DNA of 64,000 nucleotides, taken from the NCBI GenBank assembly GCA_037178855.1, contig JASJZC010000007.1, positions 9,238,001 to 9,302,000 on the forward strand. The letters run 5' to 3'. Below are positions 21,769 through 33,925 of this stretch, one piece after another. The notes below the pieces were generated by a model, which had not been told where the DNA came from, searched no databases, and worked only from the letters and a program-made list of their open reading frames with translations. The position numbers and the translations under genes were made by a program. Source of the DNA: Oscheius sp. JU75 (taxonomy: Eukaryota > Nematoda > Chromadorea > Rhabditida > Rhabditidae). Position 1 is the first letter of the stretch; every line of letters begins with the position of its first letter.

Positions 21769-24700
21769 GAAATGTCTGGTCTCACCAGAGCCGTCCCATG
21801 CCCCCCTTACATTCAACGAGCTCCCTATTCTATTCATCCAAATATTTCTACGGGTCAACCAATATCGTGTAAATAGACTTCTTGCAAAATAACAGCTTTA
21901 TCTTTGACATCCTTGTTTTTTTTTTCTCTCTCTCTTCTCATCCATACCATTGAGTCCACAAATCAAGAAATCATCACGTCAGTAGCTCACGAAGCGTACT
22001 GATATGGTCTCTCTTCTGAAAACAGTTTTGACTCCCTGCACTCTCACATGTCTCTTGACTATTTACTTTGGGGCAAGGGGATTTAACGACAAACAGATTG
22101 TGGGAGTCGTCTCTCTCTTCCTCGAGGTAAAAAACGTGACTGTTTTAAATCAAGGCCTCGGGGCTTGGGTGCTAAACAGTAGTATTGCCATGAAGTGGAA
22201 TAGGTGTAATAGTGTTCAAAAGGTGAGGAGGCTTGCTGCTGCGAGAGAGAAGAAACACTTTTTCCCCGAGGCCGCAGGGGTCTTTGAATCGCCGCCAAAG
22301 AGTCTCACTTTGTGATGGATGGTAACCTAAAAATAGGCATTTTAGTACCTCTTCGAGAAAGAACTGATCTCTGTCATTTTCCGGTAACAACATTACTCTT
22401 TACATAACTTTCAGCTGTTTTTCTCTCTCCCACGGCAGGCATGAATATTCACATGGAAGTAGTAAGTGACTCATCAACAACCGGAAATCAGCCGATACGT
22501 TGCTATCATTTTCAGCGGCTGTTCTCATGATTCAAAGATGGGAGCTTATTTTCAGCCACACGTTCGACCAGTCTAATTGGCAGGACTGTTCGCTTCGCGC
22601 CGACACCCTCCCTTTAAAGCGGAATGGAGAGACAGTTTCTCTGCAAAATAGAGGATTAGCGTTTCATCGTTGATAAGCGCCCAACTGATGACAGTCTTGC
22701 GTGCTGCATAAGAGTTATGTGGAAGCTTTAGTAAACAGAGGTCAAAAATAGCTGGTTCATATCTCCCCTGGCTAATCTAGACGTGGAGGGAAATATGAGC
22801 AGCTTTTGATGAGGGTGTGATGTGGCTTGGGTCTACAAATAAGAATGTCGAAATCAGGGAGAAGGCTACTTTTAGTTACGCATTGGAGAAATATGTTTTA
22901 GGGTGTAGGAAAATCTGGTTAACTTTGCTAGTTTCCTAAACATCGAAAGCTTTCCTAGAATCATTTACCAAGAAAATGCAACACTAAATCTCACTCGTGC
23001 TTGTTCTAATCACGGAGTTGAATTCCGCGCTCTGGGACCCCTGTCTTCTATTTTAGGCTGACCACTATACTCTGTTCGGTTACTGGAAAGAGCCAAGATC
23101 TCTATTGTCCCGGTAACCAGTATTCACCCGCACCGTCTCGAATGTTAAAATTGACCTGACGCCAACTGTTGTGTACATTACATAGTCTTAACAGGGTCTT
23201 TGGAACTTCTTGTCCTGCACTCAGTATTTTTGTTCAGGTGCAAGCAAACCATCTGAGCTGTCAAGCGTCCTTCAAAACAAACGGCTCTTCCATCTTGTTT
23301 TGCCACCAGTCATTTGGTAACAATCGTAAAGGTTGACTCATTCTCCCTTTCACAAACCGACACTCTTTCTCAAATGATTCAGTCTGAAGTAGTGGCTGAC
23401 CTGTTTGCCCCAGTGTCTGTTTAACAACGCCAGTTTATGGATTTGAAAACAATGGGAAGGTTCGACTCATCGATGAACACCTATTTTAGCCTCGTTTTAT
23501 TATGCTGGTCGGTCGGCCTCCAGCGCATCAAAGTTCAAAATTGAGGTGCGTCCTTTCCCGCTGAGAGAGCGGTAAAGGGAAATCGCATTGCAGGGCCGCT
23601 TATGGCTCTCCATTTCCGGAGATTACTTTTCCGGGACTGAAAATGTGAAGATTCTTATCTGACGGACACTCATAGCCAGGATGTTGTCAAAACTAGCCCA
23701 CGTGGTCCTCTGTACGAGCTTATCTTAACTGCCTTTGCACGTTTTAGGAGACTAGTTTTTGGCCTGGGTATTGAGATGTTTGTACCCTGCAAGTGATAGC
23801 TCTTGCGCTGTCCCCCGAAAACAGCTGCTTAATTTCCGCGGCGGAAGTCCTGACGTACCGTTGACAAATTGGGATGATCTTCTAGAGGTGGAGGTCATGG
23901 GTTTTCCGAACATCGAATCACACAACAAATACTGTCAGGAAATCTTGTTAAGGGGAACAGGAAGAGCGTAGGCGAGTGGAACATCAGACTATACTGTGGA
24001 ATCATCTGAATAATGAACCTTGAGAAATTTCGGGTACTCTAAGATGGTATGGGTTAGAGCTATTCCTGCAGCTGAGACGGACGGGATTTGTAACTTTGTC
24101 TACAAGATACGGGGAAAGTGTTCAATTCCCGAGGTAGTACGAAAGAGGATTGCTTTTAGTGTAAAGACTGTCGAGACAGTACGGAATTTAAAATTTGTTT
24201 TCGTAGCTGAGAGGATACGGGAGAGAGTCCTGCTACCGATATGATACGGGCGACACTATGCTCAATTCCAAGAAGTGTACGGAAGAGAATGGGTTTTGAA
24301 ACACTGGCTGCCGAGACGGTTCGGTTAAAACTTCGCACGTGTACCGAGGTGGAATCAGATGCTCTTACTATGCCTAGGTGGTCCTCATCCTCGTCTGTTT
24401 GACTGTTTTGTCAAAAACAAACTTAAGACCTTCTTAAAATACCGTTCTATTTGTTCAAGATGAGTAAATGTGATCAGTCTCGAGCTGCCGCGTGAGACTC
24501 CTGATACTCCACCATTCTGATAAAGCTGTTGACCGTTTGTCCTATCTTCAAACATTTGCTCTCGAGTGTTGACAGACGAGCGCATTGAACAATGGGAAAG
24601 AAGTCCCACGTGCAAATCGGCCTCTCTCCTCTCGTTTAAACGTTGCTCTTCTTCTTTTCTTCTCGCTCGAGAGCAAAGAGCATATGAAGAAGCCCTTAAG

Positions 24701-27548
24701 TGAAACTTCCTGCACGGGATTGTTTGAACTCATCTTCTCGCCGCTCTTAACACGGGTACACTGCTAGAACAGGGGGCCACACCTAATACTTCTTTCGGAT
24801 CAAAGGGCACGCTCTGACAGTATGGATTAGTGTAAATTTCCCGTTTGTTGTACTGAAAAGGAAGCGGACAATGCGTCAGTTCGCCATTGGGCGAACAATC
24901 TTTGAAAACATTTTTTAGTCAGACAAGGTAAACATCGGAAGTTGTCGCTTCTGGGTGAATACGTCAGGGTGTAAAGACGAGGAACTGTTGATAGAGAGAG
25001 AGAGAGAGAGAGAGAGACTGGGACGTTAAAAATGTGTCTCTGTCTTCAAAGGAGCTCCAACTTTTTTCAGTATCTGGCATAGTTGCAAGTTAGGGTGCTA
25101 CAACATGTAATATCAATAGTGATTCCATCATTCCTGCCAGAGTCCATCACGGCTAAATTGCAATTAAGTCCAGGAATTTCACACTGAACTTGTTACTTCA
25201 TTACTCAATTCTCCCTGTAGGTCTCCGCTTGCACCGAAGAGGACAGGACACATCATCAACCACATTGCACTGATCAATTCTAGTCGTGGTACCTGCAAAA
25301 AACATAACGGATGACAGCAATGCGTATCGTTTACGCACATTAACGTTGGTGCGATGACCGGTAGGAGAGGGAGGATAAAATTTTGAACCCTCATCGTATA
25401 GACAAAGCTTTTCGGCTGATTCTATCTAGAAAACTAAGGGACGGCCAGACATTGGAGGGAAGCCATGATACAAAACATTATAATGGAATTTTGGTATTTG
25501 TCTCTCTGTATCTGTTTCTGTCTTTGTTTGTTAGTTCATAGCAGCAGATTGCTTTCTCCTCAATTCGGTGCAGCGCTGATTGACTCATCTTTCATTTTCA
25601 GCAAAAAGTGAAACCAGTTCATATCGAGTGCATAACCGAAGAGTACTCAAGTTACCGAACAATAACTAGTGGAAACGAAGAGTTTCTCGAAGGAGTTTCA
25701 ATGACCAAAAGAACATGCTCGATTATTTGGAAAAACAAGCGCTGGTCAGAGAACGAGTCAGAGTTATGAATCTTCTCGCTGTCGACACCAACATTTCGGA
25801 CAACATGCCCTAGACATGCACTATTTTGAAAGCACACGAGACGTCAACAGAGATGATATGAAAACAGGAAAAAAGAAGTTGATAAGCGGGCCAAACATGG
25901 AGAGTCGAAAGTAGGGAATCGCATAAAAACAACCTTGGCAAGAGTAGGTTTATCAACATCATCGGTGTCAACTCATTCGAGGCAATTGATGCTGGAATTA
26001 CTAAAATGTTGTAATAAATATACAAGGTAGAGCAGTAAAAAAAGAGGATAGCTAAAATGGACAAATCGTGAGAATTGATCGAGGTGTTAGAGCAGCAACT
26101 GTCTCAATTGTTCAGGGCTACTGAATATGTTTGTTGAACTGTTTGTCCACGCACCCTGTTGCTTCCTCAAATCTCAGGTCGGAAATCGTCTATCTGAGTG
26201 CGAATGTTGAGCTTTTCGTACTCCCTATGACGGAAGAATCTGCATTTCATTTACCTCTTTATTTCCACAACAATAACTAACAAAGAACCAGAAAATCAAA
26301 GTTTAAGAAGGATACAAAACATAAGCTTACAAAACCCCAAACAGAAGCAACATTTAATTGTCACATAATTATTACCTTGAGACTAAGTCAAAGTTCAACG
26401 CTTTTACAAATTTTCGATCCTTTCAGAGAAGGCATCGATTCTTTGTTTCTTCTGTTCGATTGTTGGTTCGACCAACATCCCCACAAGGGGTAGAAGTAGG
26501 TGGACTTTCATAAGATTTGTATGATTTTTCTTAGCAGAGCTTGGATCCAACCAGGGTTCGAGAGACAGATTATTCATATCCAACATTAGTTCTGACTCCT
26601 TTTTTGTTAACTCACGTTACAAGCATTTTTAGACATCTCTCCAACGAAACCACATTTAGCTATTGTGTGGGTACCCTAATTATTAGAAAACGTCTCTTTC
26701 GAGTAGACCCCTGTTTTGACGTGAGCTTTGACGTGTTCAGCAAAGTTGCGGAGCAGATCATGGGCTACAATACCACAGAACATCATTTCGCTTTTGGAGC
26801 CGGTCTTCTATGTGACAAGCGTGAATGAAATTTATCATTAAAAAAACAACAAAACTTCAAAGTCAAATTTGAGAGCCAGGATTTTTATATAAGGAGGGCA
26901 CTCCCTTTAGGATTAAAACGGAACCTCCGCATAGAGTTTTTTGTCGAATTAAACGGGCACTGTTCTGTCTGTCGTTCTTTTCAGAAGTTGTTTCGATGCT
27001 AACCCTTTCGATCCCCTCCCTCTTCCCCACTCAAGTTAAAAGTCGTTTGTTCCCAAAACCGCTGCGCAGAGTCGAACCCGAGTTGATCGGGCAGAATGCG
27101 GCTGCCTTAACAGTATACCACTTTTTTAATTATAAAATTGGAATTTTTCCCCTTTCGGTTAATTCTAACTGAATTTGGGTTTTTAAAAGCAGTTGAAATT
27201 GACCAGTCAATTTTAAATAATTCCAAAAGATGTCCAAAAGAGTGACGACAGAGGGGTCTTTTCATATACAGGACGTTAATGTCTCAACACTCCAGTCTAC
27301 GTTCTACAATAGGTAGAATTTATTATCTACAGTCCTTTAAACCACAACTGAAGATCCCAATGAAAGTGATAGTTGGATAGCTATGATGTACAGGAAGCAG
27401 AGGGGGGAAAGGATATTTTCAAAGTTCATACAATTTCTAGCCCCAGAAACGTAATACACGTCTGCAGAGTACCCATAAACGGGGGCTAGGGAAAAGTTAA
27501 AACCAAAACAGAGGTACATAAATGGGTCATAGATTAAGAAGATCGCTT
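21769..27548. other. Long gene-poor region
   Basis: No confident gene in 5.8 kb. It contains CTGTCGAGACAG/TACGG-type repeat units at about 24040-24360, an (AG)n microsatellite at about 24991-25015 and a tRNA-like fragment at 27055-27125. On the minus strand near 26404-26586 a short frame includes MKVHLLLPLVGMLVEPTIE, which resembles a signal peptide, with an AATAAA downstream near 26260. It is too short to call a gene. Confidence 0.5.
27055..27125 (-). repeat. tRNA-like fragment
   Basis: On the minus strand a D-arm-like TGGTATACTGTTAAGGCAG is followed by GCCGCATTCTGCCC and a B-box CGGGTTCGACTC at roughly tRNA spacing. The flanks cannot form an acceptor stem, so it is probably a SINE or tRNA-derived remnant. 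Confidence 0.4.
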
Positions 27549-29575
27549 CTACTCGTCCCAGTCGACCCAATCTCCCTCTTTCTTCTCGGCAGGTGGTTGA
27601 GGAGTTCCAGAACCTGACTCTTCTGATTTGTTCGATGAAACTTCCTATAAATACAACGTTGGAAGCCGGATACCAAATACTTACCTCAATTTCGTTCTTC
27701 TCGCTACAAATGCTCCAATCGTCAGCTGATCTTGCCGGACTGGTCGGTTGCTCTGTGACTGGCTGTGTGGCTAAAAAATATGAGACCATAAGCAGTTTGC
27801 TGTGCAAACAAACCGATAGTTTTGTCGGTCAGGCTTGCGTTGATCTCCTCATTCAGCTCGGCGATCTCGACGGCAAAGAAGTAACGAGACCAAAAGTCTT
27901 CATCAGAGACCTTGCCAGCTGTCTAAACATTGAATATTTAAACGAAGTTAAGGGTTACGTACCACAGTCTTCTCGTACATGTCCGTAACACTTCTGTTGT
28001 TTTTCAAAAGCATATGTGCTTCTCCCTGATGCTCGGCAAAACTGTAGGTGGTTAGCCACTTGTCGAAGGTCTGAGACTATAACTTTGGCAACATCGGTTG
28101 AGGAAATCGTTAGTATGCACTATTTTATGTCTAGCCACTTAATATTTGAATCAGTACAGCGATCTTCTTGATAAGTTTCTTCGTGCTACAAACTCTCAGG
28201 CTAAACTTTTCCAAGCTCCAAAAGCCGACTCGTCATTCATTCTGAGCTAGTATCAAAATGAGATTTAGATCATGTTGTGACAACTATGGCCAGTCAAATG
28301 TTTACTTTTGACATCTGCCAAAAAACAACCGGTTCATCCCTTACCATATTGCACACATAGTTGTAACTATGAAAGAACTCAGAAAGTATCTTACCTTCTT
28401 GTCTGCGGGATCGTTCAGGTAGATCCCCTCGTCATTCTGAATCTTGCGAAGCTGTTCTTTCGATATGCGAGTGTTTCTTCCCTTCTCAGGACGGATCGCT
28501 TCAGTGAACTCATCGTCGGACTAGCAATTTATTGTTTTGACCAAAGATCGGCTAACTCACGTCCGGGACAATGGTAAAAGCTTTCTGGAGATTGTTCACT
28601 GCCGAATCGAGGAAAGTTGATACTGTGTCGAGATTGGCCTGACAATAATTATTGACAATCAAAACTCTCCTACCTTAGGAATCCAGTTTCCAAATCCGTA
28701 TCCACTGGTCCTTTCATCTTCGCCCTGTTCATTTCCAGCCTCTTGAATTTTCTCATCAGTTTCTTTCTTCTCTCTCTCCTCTTTTTCTCCCTCTTCCTGC
28801 GACAGCCCGAGATGTTCCAACTGTTGCGTGACAGCATTGACAGCACTTCCGACTCCTTAATGGGAAATACTGATCGAAAACTACAAACCGCTCCTACCTT
28901 CTTTGGCAGCAGAGGTGATTTCGCTAACTTCGGTTGCCATGGTGTCTTTGAGCTCGGAGAGATCCTTCTTCATGAGGTCGACAGTCTCCAGGGCCTGAAG
29001 AGATCTTATGTGATCAGGATAGGTTGAGTGGCCGAGGCGGTAAAATCGGAGCATACATGAAGTTGTCGGAATTATGCGGGAGAGAAGTCGGCTGGGTGCC
29101 GAAAGAGTTTTGGCGACAACTTAAGCAGCTGACCGAGATTGTACAAGCAAGAGTTTCCTAGTCGGTACGACGAGACAATACACAACAGAAAAAAAGCTCT
29201 AACACGAGCACCAGAACAGGAGTAACTATATAAAAAATATATGCGGTACCTACTATGCATTGTTTTTACGGTGAAAACGAAGCCTAGTTAGTTGCCGAGA
29301 TTGTTCCAGTGGAATTTGATCAGTTCAAAGGTTGGTACGGAAAGAATTTTGTCCAGCATTCAAAACTTTCTGTGAGATGGCAGCCATTTTTGAGATCGAA
29401 GGATCCCAGTCACGCCTTTTAGAATAGCTAATGAAGAGTCTACCTTCTGTTTAGCCGAGCTAAACCATGATGTCATTGTAGCCCACTCCGTAGAAGAAGA
29501 CCTTGGAGGCTCCTTGTCAAGAGTTGGAGTCGTCGCAGTCTCTGGCGTCTCTGTTTTTGGCTCCTCGTCAGCCAT
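27549..29575 (-). CDS. BSDC1: BSD domain-containing protein 1 (BSDC1) orthologue
   Basis: Nine exons, 337 aa, shorter than the human protein (about 430 aa): 29444-29575, 28898-28994, 28674-28855, 28561-28638, 28395-28520, 27963-28070, 27814-27922, 27685-27770, 27549-27644. The N-terminus has a WFSSAKQK segment and amphipathic helices (LETVDLMKKDLSELKDTM). A central acidic region is followed by the BSD domain, which ends in the diagnostic aromatic pair in KVSDEDFWSRYFFAVEI. The C-terminus is acidic with tryptophans (GDWVDWDE), closely matching the end of BSDC1 (WEDWE). The molecular role of this family is poorly defined. A TTTTCAG acceptor sits one base before the ATG. Intron 1 (28995-29443) is long and repeat-filled, and the junction from exon 1 to exon 2 is the least certain. 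Confidence 0.8.
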
Positions 29576-30370
29576 TCTGAAAATTGATATTTTAACTTTC
29601 AACAAAGAGCCGGAGAATCGAGATGTGGATCTTACAAAATTATGAGGGAATAAATTGAGATAGTGTTAACAAGTTTTTACAAGAGTTAAGAGGCGGGAAG
29701 CTGTCTTTTATAGACAATGAAGCCTTTTTGCGGGGCACATGACCACTGTGTGAATGGCGCGCCGTCAATAAACAGAAGGTACGCAATTGCACCAGTTTGC
29801 TTATCGACGACGCTGACAACATCCGCAGCTTTTCAAACCTTCTTTTGACTGTAATCGGCATCGGTTTTACAGTATTCCATTTTAAGGGAATGGAATATCA
29901 CTTATAGAACGCATAGAACAATTTTTAAGGTACCCAAAATTATATTCATCTCGTAAGAGAATTTAAAATGTATTAGGCTTATTTTTGATGATATTCGGAC
30001 AAAAATGAAGATAGACAGTCCAAAATCTAAAATCTTAATATTCCAAGTTAACGCAAGAAGAGATCCTAAGATGGACCAAATAAACAATTTCACCGATGCT
30101 GAAGACCAGCTTGCATTAAAATCTTATCATTCGCTTGTCCCCTATCTTTTCAACAGCAACCGTTTTGACCTGTTTGTTTTGGTACCCATACACTTACAAA
30201 TAGCACTTCCTGCACCTAGCTGACCGCTTGCAACAGTCGACTCGTGCGACCACAAAGCGTCTTTATCGACCCCTGATATGGGTCGTCCTTAGTGTAATGG
30301 CATGCCGTACGTGGTCTGATTCTTGTTTTCTATTTCCTATAAACTCAAATACTCAAGTTTGATTTCAGAT
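29576..30370. promoter_or_regulatory. Divergent region between BSDC1 and AMT
   Basis: About 795 bp between head-to-head starts. An acceptor-like TTGATTTCAG ends two bases before the AMT ATG. No TATA-like element stands out and no coding exon was found. The stretch 29860-30120 is AT-rich. Confidence 0.4.
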
Positions 30371-32859
30371 ATGAACCGGGTAGGCTGCAGTCTTCAGCGT
30401 GGAGTACGTCTCTTCAGTTCTGGATCAGGGAAGCCGTGAGTCTTTCATGTTTTTCTATTCGGCCCTATCATTTTTTTGAGAACAAGGACCCGCAAAATGA
30501 ATCTGAAGACACTTTAAGAGCTATTAATCCTTGCAAACAGGGCGTTTATTAGTATTACAAGCTGCATCTATACAGTCAGCGGTTTGATTCTTTGGCTCTG
30601 TAGGTGAAAAGTAGCAGAAAAGAAGAAACTTAAACACATTGACGTGAAAGAAAACATTGTAGAAACGGTCTCTGTGCTCAAAAAACCGATATCCTGGACA
30701 AAGGAACATGTTTTTTATCTTCAATTATAGGCCGCTTTGCGAAGACTCAGTAATTTTATGAGAAGTGTCCAGTCAATTTCTTGTTTTTACCTGTCCAACG
30801 CGACAATATGAAGCAAGATGGGACGCACAGTCAAAAATAGGTGGCATCGAAGCGAAAGAGTGATTCATATTGACACTGCACGTTGAGAATGTATATATAA
30901 CACAATGAGAGTCATAAACCTAGTGTATAGATAATTTTCAGAGGCAGAACATGTCTCTACGACCTCCACACCAAGCACAAGGGAAAGATGGTCCCCTTCG
31001 CCGGCTACGAAATGCCCGTCCAGTATCCAGATCTCTCCATCAAGGACTCGACGGTCCACACCAGAAAACACGTCAGCATCTTCGATGTCTCTCACATGCT
31101 CCAGACCCACATCAAGGGGAAGGACAGGTAATTTCTGTTGTTTCGTCTTTGCTATACGTTTTTCAGTATTGCCTTCATTGAAAGCTTGACAACTGCTGAT
31201 GTCCAGGGTCTTCCCGACAACAGTGGCTCTCTGTCCGTTTTCACCAATGAGAACGGAGGAATCGAGGACGACCTCATCGTGTCAAAAACTACCGATGGAT
31301 ACATCTACATGGTTACAAATGCCGGATGCATTGATAAGGATCTTCCCTATCTTTTGGTAAGTAGTGTTTCACATCCGTTTACAGACAAAAACTTGCAGAA
31401 AAATGCTGAAAAATGGCGCAAAGACGGTAAAGATGTCATGATTGAGACTCTTGACGGACGTGGTCTCGTTGCTGTTCAAGGACCTGAAATGAAGAGCATT
31501 CTTGGTCCAGAGGTCGATTTTGATCTCAGCAAGCTCACCTTCATGAAGACTGTCGTTGGAAAAGTCTTTGGAATTGATGGATGCCGCGTTACAAGATGCG
31601 GATACACTGGAGAGGATGGTGTCGAGGTATGCTTTACCCAAAATTGTGTGACGGAGCCAAGCAAAGAATACATAGTTTACTTGAAGATCACCGGTATAGA
31701 AGTCAATTTAGAAGAGTTAAGGCCAAAGCTTAGTACTAGGTTCGTTTCAAAGGCGGTTTAGCCGCTCTGGTATAAAACTACTAGGCATTGAACATGATCT
31801 TACTGCATGACCAGCAGGGTGTACGCATTGTAAAAAGGAAAAGATGTTATACTTCACAAAAGGGTGTAACTTTCTGGTAAAACTCGAGCTATATCACACC
31901 ATACAAACTGATAGAATCGTCTCCCTGATAGTCTCCCCAATCAGACAAGTTCTCCCCCATACCGACTCTCCAGAAAAACAGTTAGCCCGCATACCATTTC
32001 ATCCGCTCAAATGTAATCTGAAGAATACATTATAGAGCTGCATGAAGCATCTTAAAAGCCAGTAGCTTTTAGTACAATAAGCAAGCGAATATGGCTGTTC
32101 TGTCGTGTTCAAAACTAAATTTACAGATTTCGGTCGATCCGAAACAAGCCGCAACACTTGTGGAGAGAATCCTTGAATCCAAGAATGGCGTTGCGAAGCT
32201 GGCGGGTCTTGGAGCTCGTGATGCTCTCCGTCTCGAAGCTGGTCTCTGCCTATATGGCAATGACATCGATGAGAAGACTACACCGATTGAAGCTGGACTC
32301 GCCTTCGTTGTTGGTAAGCCTCAACTTTTACTTTTAAAATTTTCTGTATTAGCTAAAAGAAGAAGGGAATCCATGGATTTCCCTGGAGCCAAGAAGATTG
32401 TCGATCAGTTGAAAAACAAGAGCTGGCCGAAGAGAAGAGTAGGACTTGTTTGTGAGACTGGTCGTGCTCCTCGTCCTCATTTACCTCTCATTGATCCCAT
32501 CAACAAGGGAGCGATTGGATTCGTTACTTCTGGATGTCCATCTCCTACTCTGGGTAATTTAGTTTTACACAGACATTTTGAACTATCGTGATGGCGCTCC
32601 TAAAAAGTTTCTAAAAAACCGTCTCAGTATGCGACTAAGATCTCACTCGTGGCTCTAAGCCACATTGTCTCGGTTTTCATGTTTTCAGCCTTGCCAGACT
32701 CACACTACTTATTCAGGCAAAAACATCGGAATCGCCTACGTCGATGCCCCCTGCGCTAAAGAAGGAACTGAAGTAGTAATTGACTTTGGAAACAAGCAAC
32801 AGAAAGCTATCGTCGCCAAAATGCCTTTTGTCAAGACGACGTACTATACTGGAAAATAA
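30371..32859 (+). CDS. AMT: Aminomethyltransferase (glycine cleavage system T protein), mitochondrial
   Basis: Complete 7-exon gene, 399 aa (the human protein is about 403 aa). Exons: 30371-30435, 30942-31127, 31167-31356, 31399-31626, 32127-32313, 32353-32553, 32717-32859. The N-terminus [20 protein letters not shown] looks like a mitochondrial presequence. Family motifs: [20 protein letters not shown] near the start of the mature protein, [38 protein letters not shown] and KNIGIAYV. The enzyme releases ammonia from the aminomethyl-lipoyl H protein and transfers the C1 unit to tetrahydrofolate. Intron 4 (31627-32126, 500 nt) is expanded compared with 38-50 nt for most others. The gene ends 46 bp from the stop of a convergent gene. 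Confidence 0.96.
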
Positions 32860-32894
32860 GAACATATCAAAACCTTTCTTTGAATCTCTGTTAG

Positions 32895-32900
32895 AATAAA
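32895..32900 (+). terminator. Poly(A) signal of AMT
   Basis: AATAAA 36 nt after the AMT stop, lying in the 46-bp gap before the stop codon of the convergent minus-strand gene, so the two 3' ends must overlap. Confidence 0.65.
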
Positions 32901-32905
32901 TTAGT

Positions 32906-33814
32906 CTATACTTGATACCAGTCCTGCTGATATTGCCTCGGTGCTTCGTCATAGAACTGGAACGAGAAGTGAGGGAAATGTCTGGCTAGGATCTCTTCTG
33001 ACCTTCTTCTGAGCTCTGCGGCCATGGCTTCAACGAATTCCTAAGATTTGGATTTTATTCCTTTTTGTATTCGAAATACCTCATGTTCTAGTTTGCTATT
33101 TCCTCTGCGATAGTCTCCGTTTCTCCATATGTTATTAATAGGCTCCGATGCTGTTCGGGTATCAAGTTCCTGCAATTAATAATTTAGTTGTAGAAAGGAA
33201 AAATCTCGCCTCATCTAAAGTATAGCACCTTCTCGGAGCCTTTCGAACTTCTGAATGAGGTCGTGGATAGAATTGTTGATGATGACGAGAACCCATCATG
33301 TCATCTGAAAAAGGTAGAAGGTTGGTGTGTAAACGACATTCTCACTACAGAAAACATTTTGTCGCAGTTAAGATGCATAAGTTTGTTCCACCCGTACCGT
33401 TTCAGCATTTCCTACGTACAAGACTGCTTCCGTACAGCTCTCGTCCCTTCCTTCCTTCCTTCCTTTCCCCCGTATCATCTTAAGAGACAGATGAGTTCTC
33501 ACTCCATACCGTCTCTAAGTCTAAGCTTTATGCACTAACCTGTTAAATTGAACTCTCCCATACTGCCTCGAATTGTAGAAAACCACTCATATGTACACCA
33601 ATAACTTGTTTCGGACTTTAAAACCAAGAAACGAACGCTTACCATATCGCCATTCGACCACAGGACGCTCATTCTTCTTCGGATCGTACTCAAACCGATA
33701 TTCCATAGTATGGGCAAACGACTTTCCGTAAGCTCAAATGGAACATCAGCCAAGAAGGAATGGAAAAATACCAAAATATATTAGCGTTGCAAGTAGACCA
33801 AGCTGGGGTAACAT
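32906..33814 (-). CDS. Small secreted protein, unknown function
   Basis: Exons, minus strand: 33772-33814, 33643-33732, about 33540-33585 (exact start uncertain), 33229-33304, 33080-33170, 32906-33040. Residues 1-17 (MLPQLGLLATLIYFAYG) form a signal peptide. The mature part includes YRFEYDPKKNERPVVEWRYG, a His/Pro-rich stretch (SRHHQQFYPRPHSEVRKAP) and a C-terminus rich in aromatic residues and Gln (FSFQFYDEAPRQYQQDWYQV). I could not make the phase of the exon 2 to exon 3 join close with the obvious splice sites, so that join is provisional; all later joins are consistent. The next gene upstream on this strand ends 111 nt before this start and also encodes a secreted protein. No family is recognised. 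Confidence 0.5.
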
Positions 33815-33925
33815 GTTTTCCTCGATTTAATGTTCGGTAGCGTGTTATATACCGGCATTATACGTCGTTAGACACCTGAAAAAGTACGGCGCAGTGACCA
33901 GTGTCCAGTTGTACAGAGAAAATGT

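Noticed and set aside
25179-25394. Minus-strand ORF with a possible signal peptide (MRVQNFILPLLPVIAP)
   Set aside because: The Cys-rich continuation needed a splice join whose phase could not be made to work; left unannotated.
26404-26586. Short minus-strand peptide with a hydrophobic start
   Set aside because: Only 35-60 residues, no spliced continuation and no conserved feature.
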